From contig BQIU01000008.1 in the NCBI GenBank assembly GCA_021603905.1, positions 24,369 to 88,368 of the forward strand: a stretch of DNA of 64,000 bases, written 5' to 3'. The translations under genes were made by a program, and so were the position numbers. The notes under the pieces were generated by a model, which worked only from the letters and a program-made list of their open reading frames with translations, was not told where the DNA came from and did no database searches. Origin of the DNA: Nitrospirales bacterium (lineage in GTDB: Bacteria; Nitrospirota; Nitrospiria; Nitrospirales; UBA8639). The first letter of the stretch is position 1. Every line of letters starts with the position of its first letter. Of this stretch, positions 28,500 to 38,875 are shown piece after piece.

Positions 28500-29151
28500 G
28501 AAGACAACACCCCCTGAATGAAATGTAGTAATTGCGGAGGAGAAAAAGGGCCATCATTGAGTTGAGACGTGTGATTTGTGGTTATCATGTTTGAATGAAG
28601 GCTGAAGAAGTAATGTGAACGAGAACGCTGTTGCGATCCATTTCTGGGAATAAATTGGAGTATGCTGTCGATCTTCTAAAGAGGAGGGGCCCGCAAATTC
28701 GTATCAACGTATAATCAAAAGCAAGTTAAATACCACGGTCAGGAAAGTGAATATCCGGATGATATTGTTTGAAAATAGGCTAAAGCCTACGATATGTAGT
28801 GTATTGGTTGGTGCTTGTGGTGTGAGCGGTGTACGTGATCTCCCTTCATAAAAATCAAGTTTTGAATGGATTCACAGTCATTGGAATTACGTAGGTCTAT
28901 TGTTTTTAGTGAGTTTATATACGTAGGTGTTAACGGTGAATCCTGTTGACTCACGAGTGGAAAGGACTGAACCGTAGGCGAAAAGCCTTATCGGAAAATC
29001 TTAAGACTCCGGCAGGTCTGTAATGGATTTTCCTTTTTCTTGACCATACTCAGAGAATGTGGTTCATAGGCGGTATTGAACATCTTGGACACGATCGGGT
29101 CAATTTCCCAGGTTGTCGAGGGAGCCTAAAAGATGATGAAAGGAACTGGCA
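28500..29151. other. Gene-free divergent promoter region
   Basis: 650 bp without a supported gene between divergent genes. No repeat family, RNA gene or riboswitch recognised. Confidence 0.45.
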
Positions 29152-29688
29152 ATGCGATCTCAAGGGTTGACGTTGACAGGAATATTCTTAGCTAGTTGTG
29201 TTTGTGCCATGATGGGGTTGACCAGTAGTCCGCAAGTCCATGCACGAGTTGGCACTCAAGCTCCTGAGATTACCAATGAAACGTGGTTAAACTCGGAGCC
29301 GCTTCGGCTGGCGGATCTTCGCGGAAAAGTGGTGATGGTCGAGTTCTGGACTTTTGGATGTTGGAATTGCCGTAATATTGAACCCTACGTCAAGGCCTGG
29401 CATAAAAAATATGCAGAGCAGGGGTTAGTGGTGATTGCCATCCACTCGCCAGAGTTTCAATATGAACATGATGTAAATCGAGTTGAGGAGTATATCAAGA
29501 AAAAACAACTATCCTATGCGGTACCGATTGATAATGATTTTGATACATGGCGTAAATTTCGAAATCGCTATTGGCCGACGCTCTATTTGGTTGATAAAAA
29601 AGGAGTCATCCAATACACGCGAATAGGTGAAGGAGAATATGAAACAACCGAGAGAGAAATCCAACGGCTATTGGCAGAGTCCAACTAA
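29152..29688 (+). CDS. Exported TlpA-like thioredoxin
   Basis: A 178-residue protein with an N-terminal signal (LTGIFLASCVCAMMGLTSSP) and a redoxin fold. The active site is FGCWNCRN (CXXC), preceded by KVVMVEFWT. The cis-Pro is in RYWPTLYLVDKKG. It should reduce or exchange disulfides in the periplasm, as TlpA/ResA and the DipZ C-terminal domain do. Monocistronic, with a divergent glycan gene upstream. Confidence 0.9.
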   Translation: MRSQGLTLTGIFLASCVCAMMGLTSSPQVHARVGTQAPEITNETWLNSEPLRLADLRGKVVMVEFWTFGCWNCRNIEPYVKAWHKKYAEQGLVVIAIHSPEFQYEHDVNRVEEYIKKKQLSYAVPIDNDFDTWRKFRNRYWPTLYLVDKKGVIQYTRIGEGEYETTEREIQRLLAESN

Positions 29689-29800
29689 CCTGTCCAGAGA
29701 AAAAATGTGGAGAAGCACGCAACCTCCGTGGCTAGATCGTTAGGAGTTCGGCAGCTTTCCTGAGGTGTTCCGGTATGAGTTCAGACAAAAGGGAGGGAAA

Positions 29801-30157
29801 TTACTTTGTGCGTCTGGAAGAATTTCGTTTGTTCTTTGTCTTCGCTTGAATGGCAGCTTCATAAGAGCGCTTAGCCCATACGGCTGCTTCGTCTGGATCA
29901 TCAAGCATTTCATCAGGAGCCAGGTAGTATGACATCTTGACCGCCTTGTTGTCTTTTTCATATTCAAACGGCCTCAGCCCTCTCGCCTCGAAATTTTTGA
30001 TCAAGCCACCGTTGGCCTTGAGGTAGAGTGTCTCCTGGGCGACAAGTCCGAACATCGTTCCCTTGTGATAGATTCCGTATCCCCCGAACATCTTTCGCGC
30101 CTCAATTGCGCCAAAATGTACGAAGACTTCTTTGAGATATTCAACAAATTCATTCAT
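29801..30157 (-). CDS. TfoX/Sxy N-terminal domain protein
   Basis: A 118-residue single TfoX_N domain: ARKMFGGYGIYHKGTMFGLV is the family signature, followed by LYLKANG and MSYYLAPDEMLDD. The basic tail (TKNKRNSSRRTK) may bind nucleic acid. In proteobacteria TfoX/Sxy regulates competence with CRP, but stand-alone N-domain proteins like this are widespread with no known role. Convergent with the thioredoxin gene. Confidence 0.88.
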   Translation of the reverse strand: MNEFVEYLKEVFVHFGAIEARKMFGGYGIYHKGTMFGLVAQETLYLKANGGLIKNFEARGLRPFEYEKDNKAVKMSYYLAPDEMLDDPDEAAVWAKRSYEAAIQAKTKNKRNSSRRTK

Positions 30158-30667
30158 GCTTCACATTGCAGGTATTGTGTCAATTTGCATTGAGGTCAGT
30201 AAAGGTGTTTTTCTCAGTGGGCTGTTCGGCAAATCCTCGTTCGGCTCGTGCGGTTGCGGTGACAGTACATGGGACTCTGACCATGTCTGACATCAATACG
30301 CGAATGCCTCACCTCTATCGTCATCTCAGAAGTTCCTTGATTTCCTAGCGTTGATGGGCATTCTTCTTTAGAGAGCTGCTTGCACTTACAGAAATATCCA
30401 CGTTTGCCGTTGTGCATGGTCTTGTGATTTTACGTCAATTTCAGTAGGGAATATGTGTTTCGTGCAGAAAAAACTGATATGCCTGACTTTTAAAAAAGTT
30501 CTCGTAACCGAAAAGAATAAGGTAACTCAAAGGAATCTTTCGCCAGCAATGTTCTTGGAGACACTTCATGATCGCATGCATGGAATTGCTTGGGGATGTG
30601 TAATTGAATGGCTGATAGATTTAGAGGTTGTATCCACCAGTCGATATTTTCGAAAAGGAGAGAATCA
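30158..30667. other. Gene-free spacer
   Basis: 500 bp without a convincing gene. The open frames present lack recognisable sequence. Confidence 0.4.
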
Positions 30668-31381
30668 TTGAATATGCATCGGAAGTTTTTAAAGATGTTC
30701 TTTCGGTCTGTTGTGTTGGCATTTCTCGTATTTGGGAGTGTCGGTGGGGGAGTTTCACATGCAGAAACTGAGCATGACGGACAACTCTGGTTTCCTCTGT
30801 ATAATCGATTTCACTTGCCAGGAAACTTCTTGGGGTGGGTTGAAGTGAATCCAAGATTTGGTGACAACGTGTCAGAAATTGATCAACTTCTTCTTCGCCC
30901 GGCGCTTGGTTATAAGCTTTCCGAGTCCTTTTCGATCTGGCAAGGGTATGCCTGGGTGACGAATTATGAACCGGGATTTCGTGATGAGCATCGTTTATAT
31001 CAACAACTGAGCTATCGCCATGCCTTTACACATTTAAAGATATCTAGTCGTACACGTTTAGAGGAGCGATTCATCCGGAATGCGAGAGGTACGGCTCTTA
31101 GAGTTCGTGAAATGGTGCGTGGAGATTTTCCTATTGATTCGAACAAACAATGGGGAGTGGTGGTGTATGATGAAGTGTTTATTAATCTCAATACGCTCCT
31201 TGGTGGACCGGAGTCCGGGTTTGATCAAAATCGATTTTTTGTCGGCATGAATCACCGGTTCAATGATTCTCTCAGTGTGGATTTCGGATACCAGAATCAA
31301 TCGATTAATCGAAGGCGAGGATCGGACGCCATGAATCATATAATCTTGATTCAATGGTTCATTGATTGGGGAAAGAGTTAG
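30668..31381 (+). CDS. DUF2490 outer-membrane beta-barrel-like protein
   Basis: About 237 residues with a signal peptide ending SHAET. The mature part has DUF2490 features: WFPLYNRFHLPGNFLGWVEV, QLLLRPALGYKLSESFSIWQ, SSRTRLEERFIRN and NRFFVGMNHRFNDSLSVDFG. Alternating strands end in Trp, typical of outer-membrane barrels. TTG 30668 has AAAAGGAG at good spacing; ATG 30674 is the alternative. Function of the family is unknown. Confidence 0.85.
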   Translation: MNMHRKFLKMFFRSVVLAFLVFGSVGGGVSHAETEHDGQLWFPLYNRFHLPGNFLGWVEVNPRFGDNVSEIDQLLLRPALGYKLSESFSIWQGYAWVTNYEPGFRDEHRLYQQLSYRHAFTHLKISSRTRLEERFIRNARGTALRVREMVRGDFPIDSNKQWGVVVYDEVFINLNTLLGGPESGFDQNRFFVGMNHRFNDSLSVDFGYQNQSINRRRGSDAMNHIILIQWFIDWGKS

Positions 31382-31451
31382 TAGATAGCTGCTTGAAGGG
31401 TCATCCTTTAGAATGAGAGCGTCATCCTACTTGACTCACGAAAGTTCTCGA

Positions 31452-32426
31452 TTAGCGCCATTGCCAACTATCAGGGAGAAACGTGTATAGCTCGATCATT
31501 AAACGAGCTCCATATGTGGGGCCAAAGTCTTTTCTATTGAGCTGATCGTTCCAGGTTTCAAGAGTGAAGGGATGAGCACGAATGGCAAGTGTGTAAAAGC
31601 GTTCTTCTAGCGAATCGCCAAATACGTCTAAGAAGATGCCGGAGTCCAGTGTCACACCAACTTCAACCTCAAAAAGTGGAAAATGATCATCCCGCATCCA
31701 CCCATAACTGACTGAGCCCTGTGCGATGTGTGTTTCTGGAGCTAAGGCACGAAACGCAGCCCCTTCCCATATCCGTGAGTAGCGATACATCCCTGAAAAT
31801 CGCAACGGTCCAAAAACTGAAACCCACCAGGGTTTTTCTGAGCTTGATGATCCATGAAGCATTTCGATGGGTGACCATCGGCGAATACCAAGTCGTCCAA
31901 ATACTTCATGATACAAACTGCCGGAGGACACTCCTAGGCCGGCAAACGCAATCCTGTCGAGCGAGCCAAGCGACATCCATTTATTCACTGACCCAGTAAT
32001 CATGAAATCTGTTTGTCGTCGTTTTTCACCGACTGGGACTTTAGGAATCCTCTTCAGTCCTTCATGAACGATTTCGTTTTGGAGATATCGCGTGGGTTGA
32101 TCTCGGGTTGGCCCTGCCCCAACCGTCAGGTTCGTGCTCCAACCGTTGAACTGTTCGAAATGTTCAGTCCAACTGAATGTGATTTGATTAAGGCCGATGG
32201 TTTCTCGAATGTCATTGAATCGCTCGCCTTCTCCATTAAATTCAGTAAATCGATTTAATGTGAGTCCCAATTGCAAGGTTGGGTGTTGGTCTGGATACGC
32301 GAGCCCGCCCCAATGAGCGTGCGGTGCAGGTGTTTCAGCGTAGACAATATTATAAGGCAGGAGAAAGACTATCAAGAGTGCCGATGTATATCCTATTTGA
32401 CGAACATGGAGTAAAAATTTTCTCAT
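31452..32426 (-). CDS. Putative outer-membrane beta-barrel protein
   Basis: A 324-residue protein with a signal peptide ending VYAETPA. The mature chain is rich in aromatic-flanked alternating strands (LQLGLTLNRFTEFNG, WSTNLTVGAGPT, RIAFAGLGVSSGSLYHEVFG, GARLMIELYTFLPD) and ends in Trp-Arg, consistent with a 10-14 strand barrel. It vaguely recalls lipid A deacylase-type barrels, but I see no diagnostic catalytic motif. Convergent with the DUF2490 gene. Confidence 0.65.
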   Translation of the reverse strand: MRKFLLHVRQIGYTSALLIVFLLPYNIVYAETPAPHAHWGGLAYPDQHPTLQLGLTLNRFTEFNGEGERFNDIRETIGLNQITFSWTEHFEQFNGWSTNLTVGAGPTRDQPTRYLQNEIVHEGLKRIPKVPVGEKRRQTDFMITGSVNKWMSLGSLDRIAFAGLGVSSGSLYHEVFGRLGIRRWSPIEMLHGSSSSEKPWWVSVFGPLRFSGMYRYSRIWEGAAFRALAPETHIAQGSVSYGWMRDDHFPLFEVEVGVTLDSGIFLDVFGDSLEERFYTLAIRAHPFTLETWNDQLNRKDFGPTYGARLMIELYTFLPDSWQWR

Positions 32427-32811
32427 GACGAGAGTTTGCCTATCGTGTAAAGCTCAAAAGGATCGTGTTGCGAGTGACCAGGCTCTGTTATCTCGTTGAA
32501 GGTTCTTGGTTGACGACAAACATGCATCATATACGGTATTCGGTGGTAAGAACTGTTTAATTGTGAGAAACGAGTGGGGAGGTAATGAATAGGTACAGAC
32601 TTAACCCTAATTGCCTCTTATAATATTTTTATAGGGAATTGTCCAGTCATCATGTGGTTGGATACGTCAGATTAGCCCGCCCCGCTAGTGCCCTTGAAGG
32701 GCGTTGGGATCAACGGTGTTGAGAGGCCTCGAAAGGGTGGCGAGGATGCCATGCCTGCTGGAGGTTGGGAAGTGCTAGCTTTTTGCTGTGTCGAAGGTCT
32801 TTTTGTGAAGG
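32427..32811. other. Gene-free spacer
   Basis: No gene, repeat family or RNA recognised; a short CCCTTGAAGGG hairpin only. Confidence 0.4.
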
Positions 32812-33210
32812 TCAGATTGATGAAGATTCAATGGCTTCATCCACAGTGAGAACCAGTTCTCGAAAATTACAAGGTTTATCGACAATCGCATAAGCCCCGA
32901 GTTCTATAGCCTTCTGTTTATCTTTAGACTTCAGGACTCCACTGAGCATAATCACTGGTGGGGCCGTCCCATTTTGGTTTCCATGGAGTCGTTCGAGTAA
33001 TCGTAATCCGCTGAGCACTGGCATGTGGTAGTCGGCGATAATGAGGTCCGCGTGATTTTCTTCTATCCAGGCTAATCCTGTGGCCCCATTCTCAGATTCC
33101 GCGCATTCATATCCAGCAGATTCGAGCGCTGCTCGAACAGTCCTTCGAACAGCAGGTTCATCGTCAACGATGAGGACTCGCTTTTTCCTATGTTCAGTAT
33201 GACGGACCAT
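32812..33210 (-). CDS. Single-domain response regulator
   Basis: A 132-residue CheY-like receiver with nothing appended. RVLIVDDEPAVRR gives the acidic pair, LIIADYHMPVLSG the phospho-acceptor Asp, VIMLSGV the Ser/Thr and IVDKPCNF the Lys. No kinase gene is adjacent, so its partner lies elsewhere; the regulator might serve a phosphorelay or a diffusible output. Confidence 0.92.
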   Translation of the reverse strand: MVRHTEHRKKRVLIVDDEPAVRRTVRAALESAGYECAESENGATGLAWIEENHADLIIADYHMPVLSGLRLLERLHGNQNGTAPPVIMLSGVLKSKDKQKAIELGAYAIVDKPCNFRELVLTVDEAIESSSI

Positions 33211-33560
33211 CCTATGTGCTCGTCAAATCGTTGTGATAGGGACCATGAAGAATGCCTGCCACGTGTTTCGTTAAATATACTTTATTTTTCATGTGCTTGG
33301 CTATTCGAAACCGCATGTTCCTTTTGGTCACAAGAAGAGGGTCGATCATGTCTCGTAAATTTCGACTAGCAAACTGCCTAAGTTTTGAGCAAATGCGTGA
33401 AGAGAGTTCGCCCGTAGCGATGAAGAATTGTTACTCCTAAATTTCCAACAGGGTCATTGGTCGTGGGGGAAGTTTTTGAAATCTATTTATCCAAAAGCAG
33501 ACAAATGTGTGCGAGACGATCAGCAATGTTTATCATGGTTGTTCAATTTGTGAATTCTTC
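33211..33560. other. Gene-free spacer
   Basis: Leader between divergent genes. Open frames here lack recognisable sequence. Confidence 0.4.
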
Positions 33561-33887
33561 ATGGCAGGCATGGCTGTGGTGAGGAATCGTATCAAATATC
33601 GAGTCGAGCATCGAATCAAGATTTATCCGCAGTGGTTTTGGCCTCTTGTGGTGATGACGCTGCTGAACAGCAGTTGTGCCAGCGTTGATTTCGGATTGTA
33701 CAAACCTGGAGGAACAGAGGAGGACTTTAGTCGCGATGAAACTGAATGCCGGAGAAGTCTGGGGTTGGGAGGAGAGAGTCGTATCGATCCTTCGCAGATC
33801 CTAGTTTTCTTTATCCCACGCTATAAAGATGAAGTGAGAGACTGTCTGCAAAAAAAAGGGTGGAGTTTACGTCCACAAGGGATGTAA
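33561..33887 (+). CDS. Small lipoprotein
   Basis: About 108 residues. After a basic N-terminal stretch comes WFWPLVVMTLLNSSC, a lipoprotein signal with the lipobox Cys, then a short mature domain with a conserved-looking Cys pair (DETECRRSLG, VRDCLQKKGWSL). It resembles small Nitrospira-type lipoproteins with a terminal CLxxKGW motif. The start is uncertain; several in-frame Met codons precede the signal segment. Function unknown. Confidence 0.65.
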   Translation: MAGMAVVRNRIKYRVEHRIKIYPQWFWPLVVMTLLNSSCASVDFGLYKPGGTEEDFSRDETECRRSLGLGGESRIDPSQILVFFIPRYKDEVRDCLQKKGWSLRPQGM

Positions 33888-34021
33888 GCCGTAAAGTACG
33901 CTTCAAAATAAACTGGTTTTGTTCAATCATTCCCAATCTCTTACATGACTCACACCTTGTTTATGGGTCCAGGCACCACCATCTACACACATTGAGGTAA
34001 AGGTGAGTGTGAAAGAGAATT

Positions 34022-34531
34022 TTAGTAGCCTGCTGACTGAGTGAGTTTGTTCTTTTCATAGATGTGATACGGCACAATATCACAGGGAGATCCATCACCT
34101 TGTTGATCAATCCACATATCAAATGCTCCGTCACGATCGCCATCTTCCCAATATAATAGAGGGTACTCTTTGGTTTCGACGACGGTATTCCAATATTCGT
34201 TGTATTCTGAAATCACAATCTGACGGGCGGTTTTGTAATCAATGGTTCCATTTTGCTGCAAAGAATACGATCTCGTATACAAGCCCGTGATGATATTGAC
34301 ATCTTCGTTGACTAGGAAATCTTCTTCTGGTTCTGGGTGTAAGGTTTTGCGAACGGACGTCCACGTCTGCGTGTCCGATGTATGGACCCAGGCACATTGA
34401 TTGTGACGATCGTATGAATCATCCGGTCCGGCCCGTGCTGACTCCAGCCCTTGGACGGCGGTGACCAATATGACTCCAAAGAATATTCCGATGAAGGTGT
34501 CGAAATGTTTTTTATGATTTGACTGTCTCAT
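34022..34531 (-). CDS. Secreted protein with EF-hand-like Asp loop
   Basis: A 169-residue protein with a signal peptide (FFGVILVTAVQGLESARA). Near the C-terminus YWEDGDRDGAFDMWIDQQGD has the DxDxDG spacing of a calcium-binding EF-hand or dockerin-like loop. Two Cys (QCAWVH, SPCDIVPYH) may form a disulfide. ATG 34531 is preceded by AAAGGAAGGA. No family recognised. Confidence 0.65.
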   Translation of the reverse strand: MRQSNHKKHFDTFIGIFFGVILVTAVQGLESARAGPDDSYDRHNQCAWVHTSDTQTWTSVRKTLHPEPEEDFLVNEDVNIITGLYTRSYSLQQNGTIDYKTARQIVISEYNEYWNTVVETKEYPLLYWEDGDRDGAFDMWIDQQGDGSPCDIVPYHIYEKNKLTQSAGY

Positions 34532-35254
34532 GATGCTGTCCTTCCTTTAACGAATATGCAGATCTTGGTGTATGTCATCGTAGTCTGAAACTTGATGCGC
34601 GCTAATGTATGTACAGAGCAACCCATGTGCCAAGAAGTGTTGAGGCATTCTGTGTGTGGGAGGTAGGAGATACGTTCGGGTTGGTCAAGCAGGGACGATG
34701 GGCGCCGCGAATGCGAAGGTATGGTGAAAATTCTTACACGCTTGTGACCTAAATTTCCTTTCAACTCTCAGTGGTTTATGTAATGGATCGGTCAAGGAAC
34801 GCTGCAGCTTTTATGATTGTTTTTCCCAGCAGAATAGATCCATATCTTTATGCTACAGAAGGAATTGCTCTCATTAGTTATGGGGGCAAGATGATTTATC
34901 TTCAGTGTTTGACTATTTGACTGATTCATTATTCATGTCACTGGAATATCTGTTGTCATACGAGAGTGTATCTGATTCGATACAACTGCTGTCCCAATGA
35001 GAGATGACAATCTCTACTTTGTAGACATTCAATATAGCGTATTTCGGCATAGCGGTACCGTGATGAAGAGAATTTCAGAATTTGTGGAAGTCGAGTGATA
35101 TCCGCTCAAGTGGTTCACTTTATGCACTTGTAAGGAAACACCTGTGACGAGGACGGTGGGGTTAACACAATATCTGCCCCTCTCGTTTCAAAATGCCATG
35201 CCGCATTGGTGAGTAATACAACATGAATTATCCACCTACTCTGTGAGGGACATC
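34532..35254. other. Gene-free spacer
   Basis: 720 bp with no supported gene, repeat or RNA. It is more AT-rich than its neighbours by eye. Confidence 0.4.
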
Positions 35255-35572
35255 ATGTTTTCCACACTTATACCCTGCTTATTTGCTGCCTATCTGTATG
35301 GTGGGACAACGATGACAGCATATGATTACAAGCCTGTTCACATTGCTCCGCAGGAATGTCAATTCAAGGCCTATATTTCGGATGACAAAAATTTGACACT
35401 GATCCTGCTCAAGCCGAGCCTGGCCGCAACGACGGAGGCTCAAATTCGTGTCGAAATCCCCATGCCGAAAAGTGATGGCTGGAAGCGATTTCAATACTGG
35501 TGGGGGTCTGACCGTGCCTATATTGAAGGCAAAGAAGTGTTCATTAAGCATGGACCCGTTAGTGTATATTAG
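35255..35572 (+). CDS. Small hypothetical protein
   Basis: 105 residues from ATG 35255 (MFSTLIPCLFAAYLYGG), with GAGGGA upstream. The N-terminal 20 residues could be a weak signal or membrane segment; otherwise ATG 35312 (MTAYDYKPVHIAP) may be the true start. The remainder is a compact, beta-rich domain (CQFKAYISDDKNLTLILLKP, FQYWWGSDRAYIEG). No family recognised. Confidence 0.5.
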   Translation: MFSTLIPCLFAAYLYGGTTMTAYDYKPVHIAPQECQFKAYISDDKNLTLILLKPSLAATTEAQIRVEIPMPKSDGWKRFQYWWGSDRAYIEGKEVFIKHGPVSVY

Positions 35573-35843
35573 GAGTGACTGGACAGTATCGGGTTCAGAA
35601 AATATTCTCATTTATTTGTGTCAAGATTCCCTGTTTTGAGCAATGTTCTGTTACAGTAAACTCTCCAGCATGTATGCTCTCTTAGCCGTTTCTGTTGTTC
35701 ATCCGTCATTGAGGATGGCAAGGTGTGGGTAAAGAATGCAGTCTGCGTTCTCAAGTGTTGAACTCTTAGGGTCGTGCGTGCTCCGCCTTTTTTTTCTTTA
35801 AAATTTCATTAACTCCAAGAAGAGGGCTTAGATTTTCACTTCT

Positions 35844-38339
35844 ATGATTTCTACGTTCGTGAGGTTCTACAAAAAGACTGTCATTGAAAAGCCGTGGTTC
35901 GCATTAACGGCGGTCTTTCTGCTTTTCTCTTTTTTCATCGTCTACAGTACTGATCTTAAACTTGATGCTTCATCGGAATCGATCGTGTTGGAAAACGATC
36001 AAGACTTGAAATATTACCGTTCAACCCTCAACACCTATGGGTCAGATGACTTTCTGATCATTACCTACTCGCCTAAAGCGGACTTATTTTCAGAAACGTC
36101 TCTTGCGCAACTCAAGGCACTGCGTGATGCATTGTCGAAACTCAAACGCGTAGAGTCCGTGGTGACCATCTTAGATGTGCCGTTACTCAATAGTCCGAAA
36201 GTCACGATTTCCGATCTGACAGATGGAGCGCCGATTCGAACGCTGGAAACGCCTGGAGTCGATATCGACTTGGCTCGTCAGGAATTCTTGGAAAGCCCCA
36301 TTTATCAAAACAATCTCGTCAGCCCTGATGGACGAACAACAGTGCTTCAAGTCAATTTTAAATCTGATAAGCACTATCAGGACTTGTTGCAGGCCAGAAA
36401 TCAACTTCGAGAAAAGAACGTGGCCTCGGGGCTATCGGCTGAAGAGCAAAGCAAGCTCCAAGCCCTGTCTGTCGAATTTGCTGATGCCCACGCACAAATC
36501 GTCGATATGCAAAGTTCGAACGTTCGGCACATACGGGAAATTATGGAACCATTCCGTGATCAGGCTCAACTGTATCTCGGCGGAGTTCAGATGATCACGT
36601 CGGATATGATTAGCTTCATTGAGCACGATATTGTCGTATTTGGATTTGGGGTGACTGGTCTCTTGATATGTGCGTTAGCGCTGTTTTTTCGAAAAATCAG
36701 GTGGGTGCTCATTCCGATGTCGTCATGCCTCATTTCTGTCTGTCTCATGGTCGGCCTACTTGGATTTTTTGACTGGCATGTGACGGTGATCTCATCAAAC
36801 TTTACCTCGCTGCTACTCATTGTCACCATGTCGTTGAGCATTCATCTGATTGTGCGATATCGGATTTTCCGTGAACAGCAACCGGCAGAGAGTCAGAAAG
36901 CTATTGTCTTCGAGACGATGAACACGATGCTCATGCCGTCGTTCTTTACCGCCATGACCACGATTGTGGCGTTCTGTTCGCTTGTTGTCAGTAATATTCG
37001 TCCTGTGATTGATTTTGGTTGGATGATGACGATGGGCATTGCCGTGGCCTTTGTCCTCAATTTTATCTATTTCCCGTCCGTCTTATCCCTCCTTCAACCC
37101 GAGAAGATTGTTGCACGGCGGGACTTAACCAGAAGATTCACTGCTAGCATTGCGTCATGGACACTTGATCATGCGAAGTTGGTGATTGTTGGGTGTGCCG
37201 TTCTCGTTTTACTTGGAATTATGGGTATTTTGAAATTAGAAGTGGAGAACCGATTTATTGACCACTTTAAGAGTTCGACCGAAATTTATCAGGGCATGGA
37301 ATTGATAGACTCACAATTAGGCGGGACGATTCCTCTTGATATTATCATTGAAGCGGATGATGAATTTTATGCGTCACAAGGGAAAGGCCAGGAACAAGAT
37401 GATCCGTTTGACGATCCCTTTGCCGAAGAAGGAAATACTGAAAAAATTACCTATTGGTTTAATGGTGATCGGTTAGCGGTGGTCGAAGAAATCCATGATT
37501 ACTTAGAGCAGCTGCCTGAAGTTGGGAAAGTTCTTTCGATCGCCACCGGCATGAAAGTGTTTAAACAACTCAATGACCAGAAAGTGCCGGAGGATTATGA
37601 ATTAGCTGTTCTACGAAAATGGACCCCAGACGATGTGAAGGACGCATTAATGAATCCCTACCTCTCTCCCGATGGGAATGAGGTTCGAATTAGCATGCGT
37701 CTTATTGAATCGGCGCCTACGCTTAAACGAAAACAACTCATTGAACAGATTAAATCCTATCTTATTGATGAGATGGAATTCTCTGAAAAGAATGTACATC
37801 TGACGGGAATGGCCGTGCTCTATAATAATTTACTTCAGAGTCTCTATACATCTCAGATTCTGACATTGGGAGTGGTGTTTGTCAGTATTTTGGTGATGTT
37901 TATGATTGCCTTTCGTAATCTAGCTATTTCTCTCATTGCCATCGTTCCCAATATTCTGGCGGCAGGGGTCGTGTTGGGAGTCATGGGTTGGCTTGGTATT
38001 CCGCTGGATATGATGACCATTACCATTGCGGCCATTGCCATTGGTATCGGAGTGGACGACACCATTCATTATGTTCACCGGTTTCAAGTGGAGTATCCCA
38101 CCTATCAGAATTATCGAGAAACAATCAAAGCCTGTCATAATAGTATCGGTATCGCGATGTACTATACGTCACTCATTATTACAGCGGGCTTTTCAATCTT
38201 GGCTTTTTCAAGTTTTATTCCAACGATTTATTTTGGTGTGTTGACAGGGGTGGCCATGCTCACGGCACTCATGAGCAATCTCACATTACTTGCGGCATTG
38301 CTTCTTGTGTGGAAACCGCTAGGGCCAGAGGCCGGTTAA
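35844..38339 (+). CDS. RND-superfamily (MMPL) exporter
   Basis: An 831-residue transporter with the RND layout: helix 1 (WFALTAVFLLFSFFIVYS), a periplasmic domain, five helices (about 275-420), a second half starting ASWTLDHAKLVIVGC, another periplasmic domain and five more helices. The second half has the conserved GVDDTIHYVHRF near TM10. A low-complexity acidic stretch (QDDPFDDPFAEEGN) lies in the second loop. MMPL proteins use the proton gradient to move lipids or hydrophobic molecules. No adaptor or outer-membrane gene is adjacent, so the substrate is unknown. Confidence 0.9.
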   Translation: MISTFVRFYKKTVIEKPWFALTAVFLLFSFFIVYSTDLKLDASSESIVLENDQDLKYYRSTLNTYGSDDFLIITYSPKADLFSETSLAQLKALRDALSKLKRVESVVTILDVPLLNSPKVTISDLTDGAPIRTLETPGVDIDLARQEFLESPIYQNNLVSPDGRTTVLQVNFKSDKHYQDLLQARNQLREKNVASGLSAEEQSKLQALSVEFADAHAQIVDMQSSNVRHIREIMEPFRDQAQLYLGGVQMITSDMISFIEHDIVVFGFGVTGLLICALALFFRKIRWVLIPMSSCLISVCLMVGLLGFFDWHVTVISSNFTSLLLIVTMSLSIHLIVRYRIFREQQPAESQKAIVFETMNTMLMPSFFTAMTTIVAFCSLVVSNIRPVIDFGWMMTMGIAVAFVLNFIYFPSVLSLLQPEKIVARRDLTRRFTASIASWTLDHAKLVIVGCAVLVLLGIMGILKLEVENRFIDHFKSSTEIYQGMELIDSQLGGTIPLDIIIEADDEFYASQGKGQEQDDPFDDPFAEEGNTEKITYWFNGDRLAVVEEIHDYLEQLPEVGKVLSIATGMKVFKQLNDQKVPEDYELAVLRKWTPDDVKDALMNPYLSPDGNEVRISMRLIESAPTLKRKQLIEQIKSYLIDEMEFSEKNVHLTGMAVLYNNLLQSLYTSQILTLGVVFVSILVMFMIAFRNLAISLIAIVPNILAAGVVLGVMGWLGIPLDMMTITIAAIAIGIGVDDTIHYVHRFQVEYPTYQNYRETIKACHNSIGIAMYYTSLIITAGFSILAFSSFIPTIYFGVLTGVAMLTALMSNLTLLAALLLVWKPLGPEAG

Positions 38340-38393
38340 AGTCTAATGCAGGATATTGTGCGTTGACGGGTTTTAACTAGGAAATCAGGTGCT

Positions 38394-38618
38394 ATGGCGA
38401 TTGCTCGTGAGTACAAGGTTGAAGTGATTACGGAAGGCGTGCTGGGCAGCTTACTGTTCGGGGCCAGTAAATTACCGATCGAAAGAATGGAAGAACGCAT
38501 GAATGAACTCGGTCGGCAGGGTTGGGAAGTGACATTTATGGTGATCGAAAAGAAACGACTTCTGTTATTCTGGGAACGTGAGGCGGCCGTTATTACGTTC
38601 TCACGTGCACGCTCATGA
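38394..38618 (+). CDS. DUF4177-domain small protein
   Basis: A 74-residue protein: YKVEVITEGVLGSLLFGASK, then MEERMNELGRQGWEVTFMVI. The helix with LNELGxQGWEV is the DUF4177 signature. It follows the MMPL gene by 54 bp and may be co-transcribed. Cytosolic; function unknown. Confidence 0.82.
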   Translation: MAIAREYKVEVITEGVLGSLLFGASKLPIERMEERMNELGRQGWEVTFMVIEKKRLLLFWEREAAVITFSRARS

Positions 38619-38779
38619 GAGGCTTCGATCCCCTTTCTTCCAATAGTGAAAAGGGATGGGCACATGCGGATGACTCTCAATAGGTGCTATAGCCGTTTCA
38701 GTTATACCGAAACAATCAAGCGCTAACTTGTACAATTTTGATATCCAATACGTGAGAGAAACCGTCAATCATTGTCAGT

Positions 38780-38875
38780 TATAGCCGATTCAATAATTTT
38801 TCGTATTCTTGACACATTGGATATCGCGTTGACAGTCCTCATGGTTGAGCTGGAGCGTATTTGTAATCGCTATAA
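38780..38875 (+). repeat. Short MITE nested in the long element
   Basis: Starts TATAGCCGATTCAATAATTT and ends TTTGTAATCGCTATA, closely resembling 58965-59059. The 5.1-kb long copy has only GTCAGTACATTTAAG at this site, i.e. an apparent empty site. Confidence 0.7.

Noticed and set aside
28620..28740. Open codons resembling a small regulatory protein
   Set aside because: Too short and without a start or ribosome site; no family match I trust.
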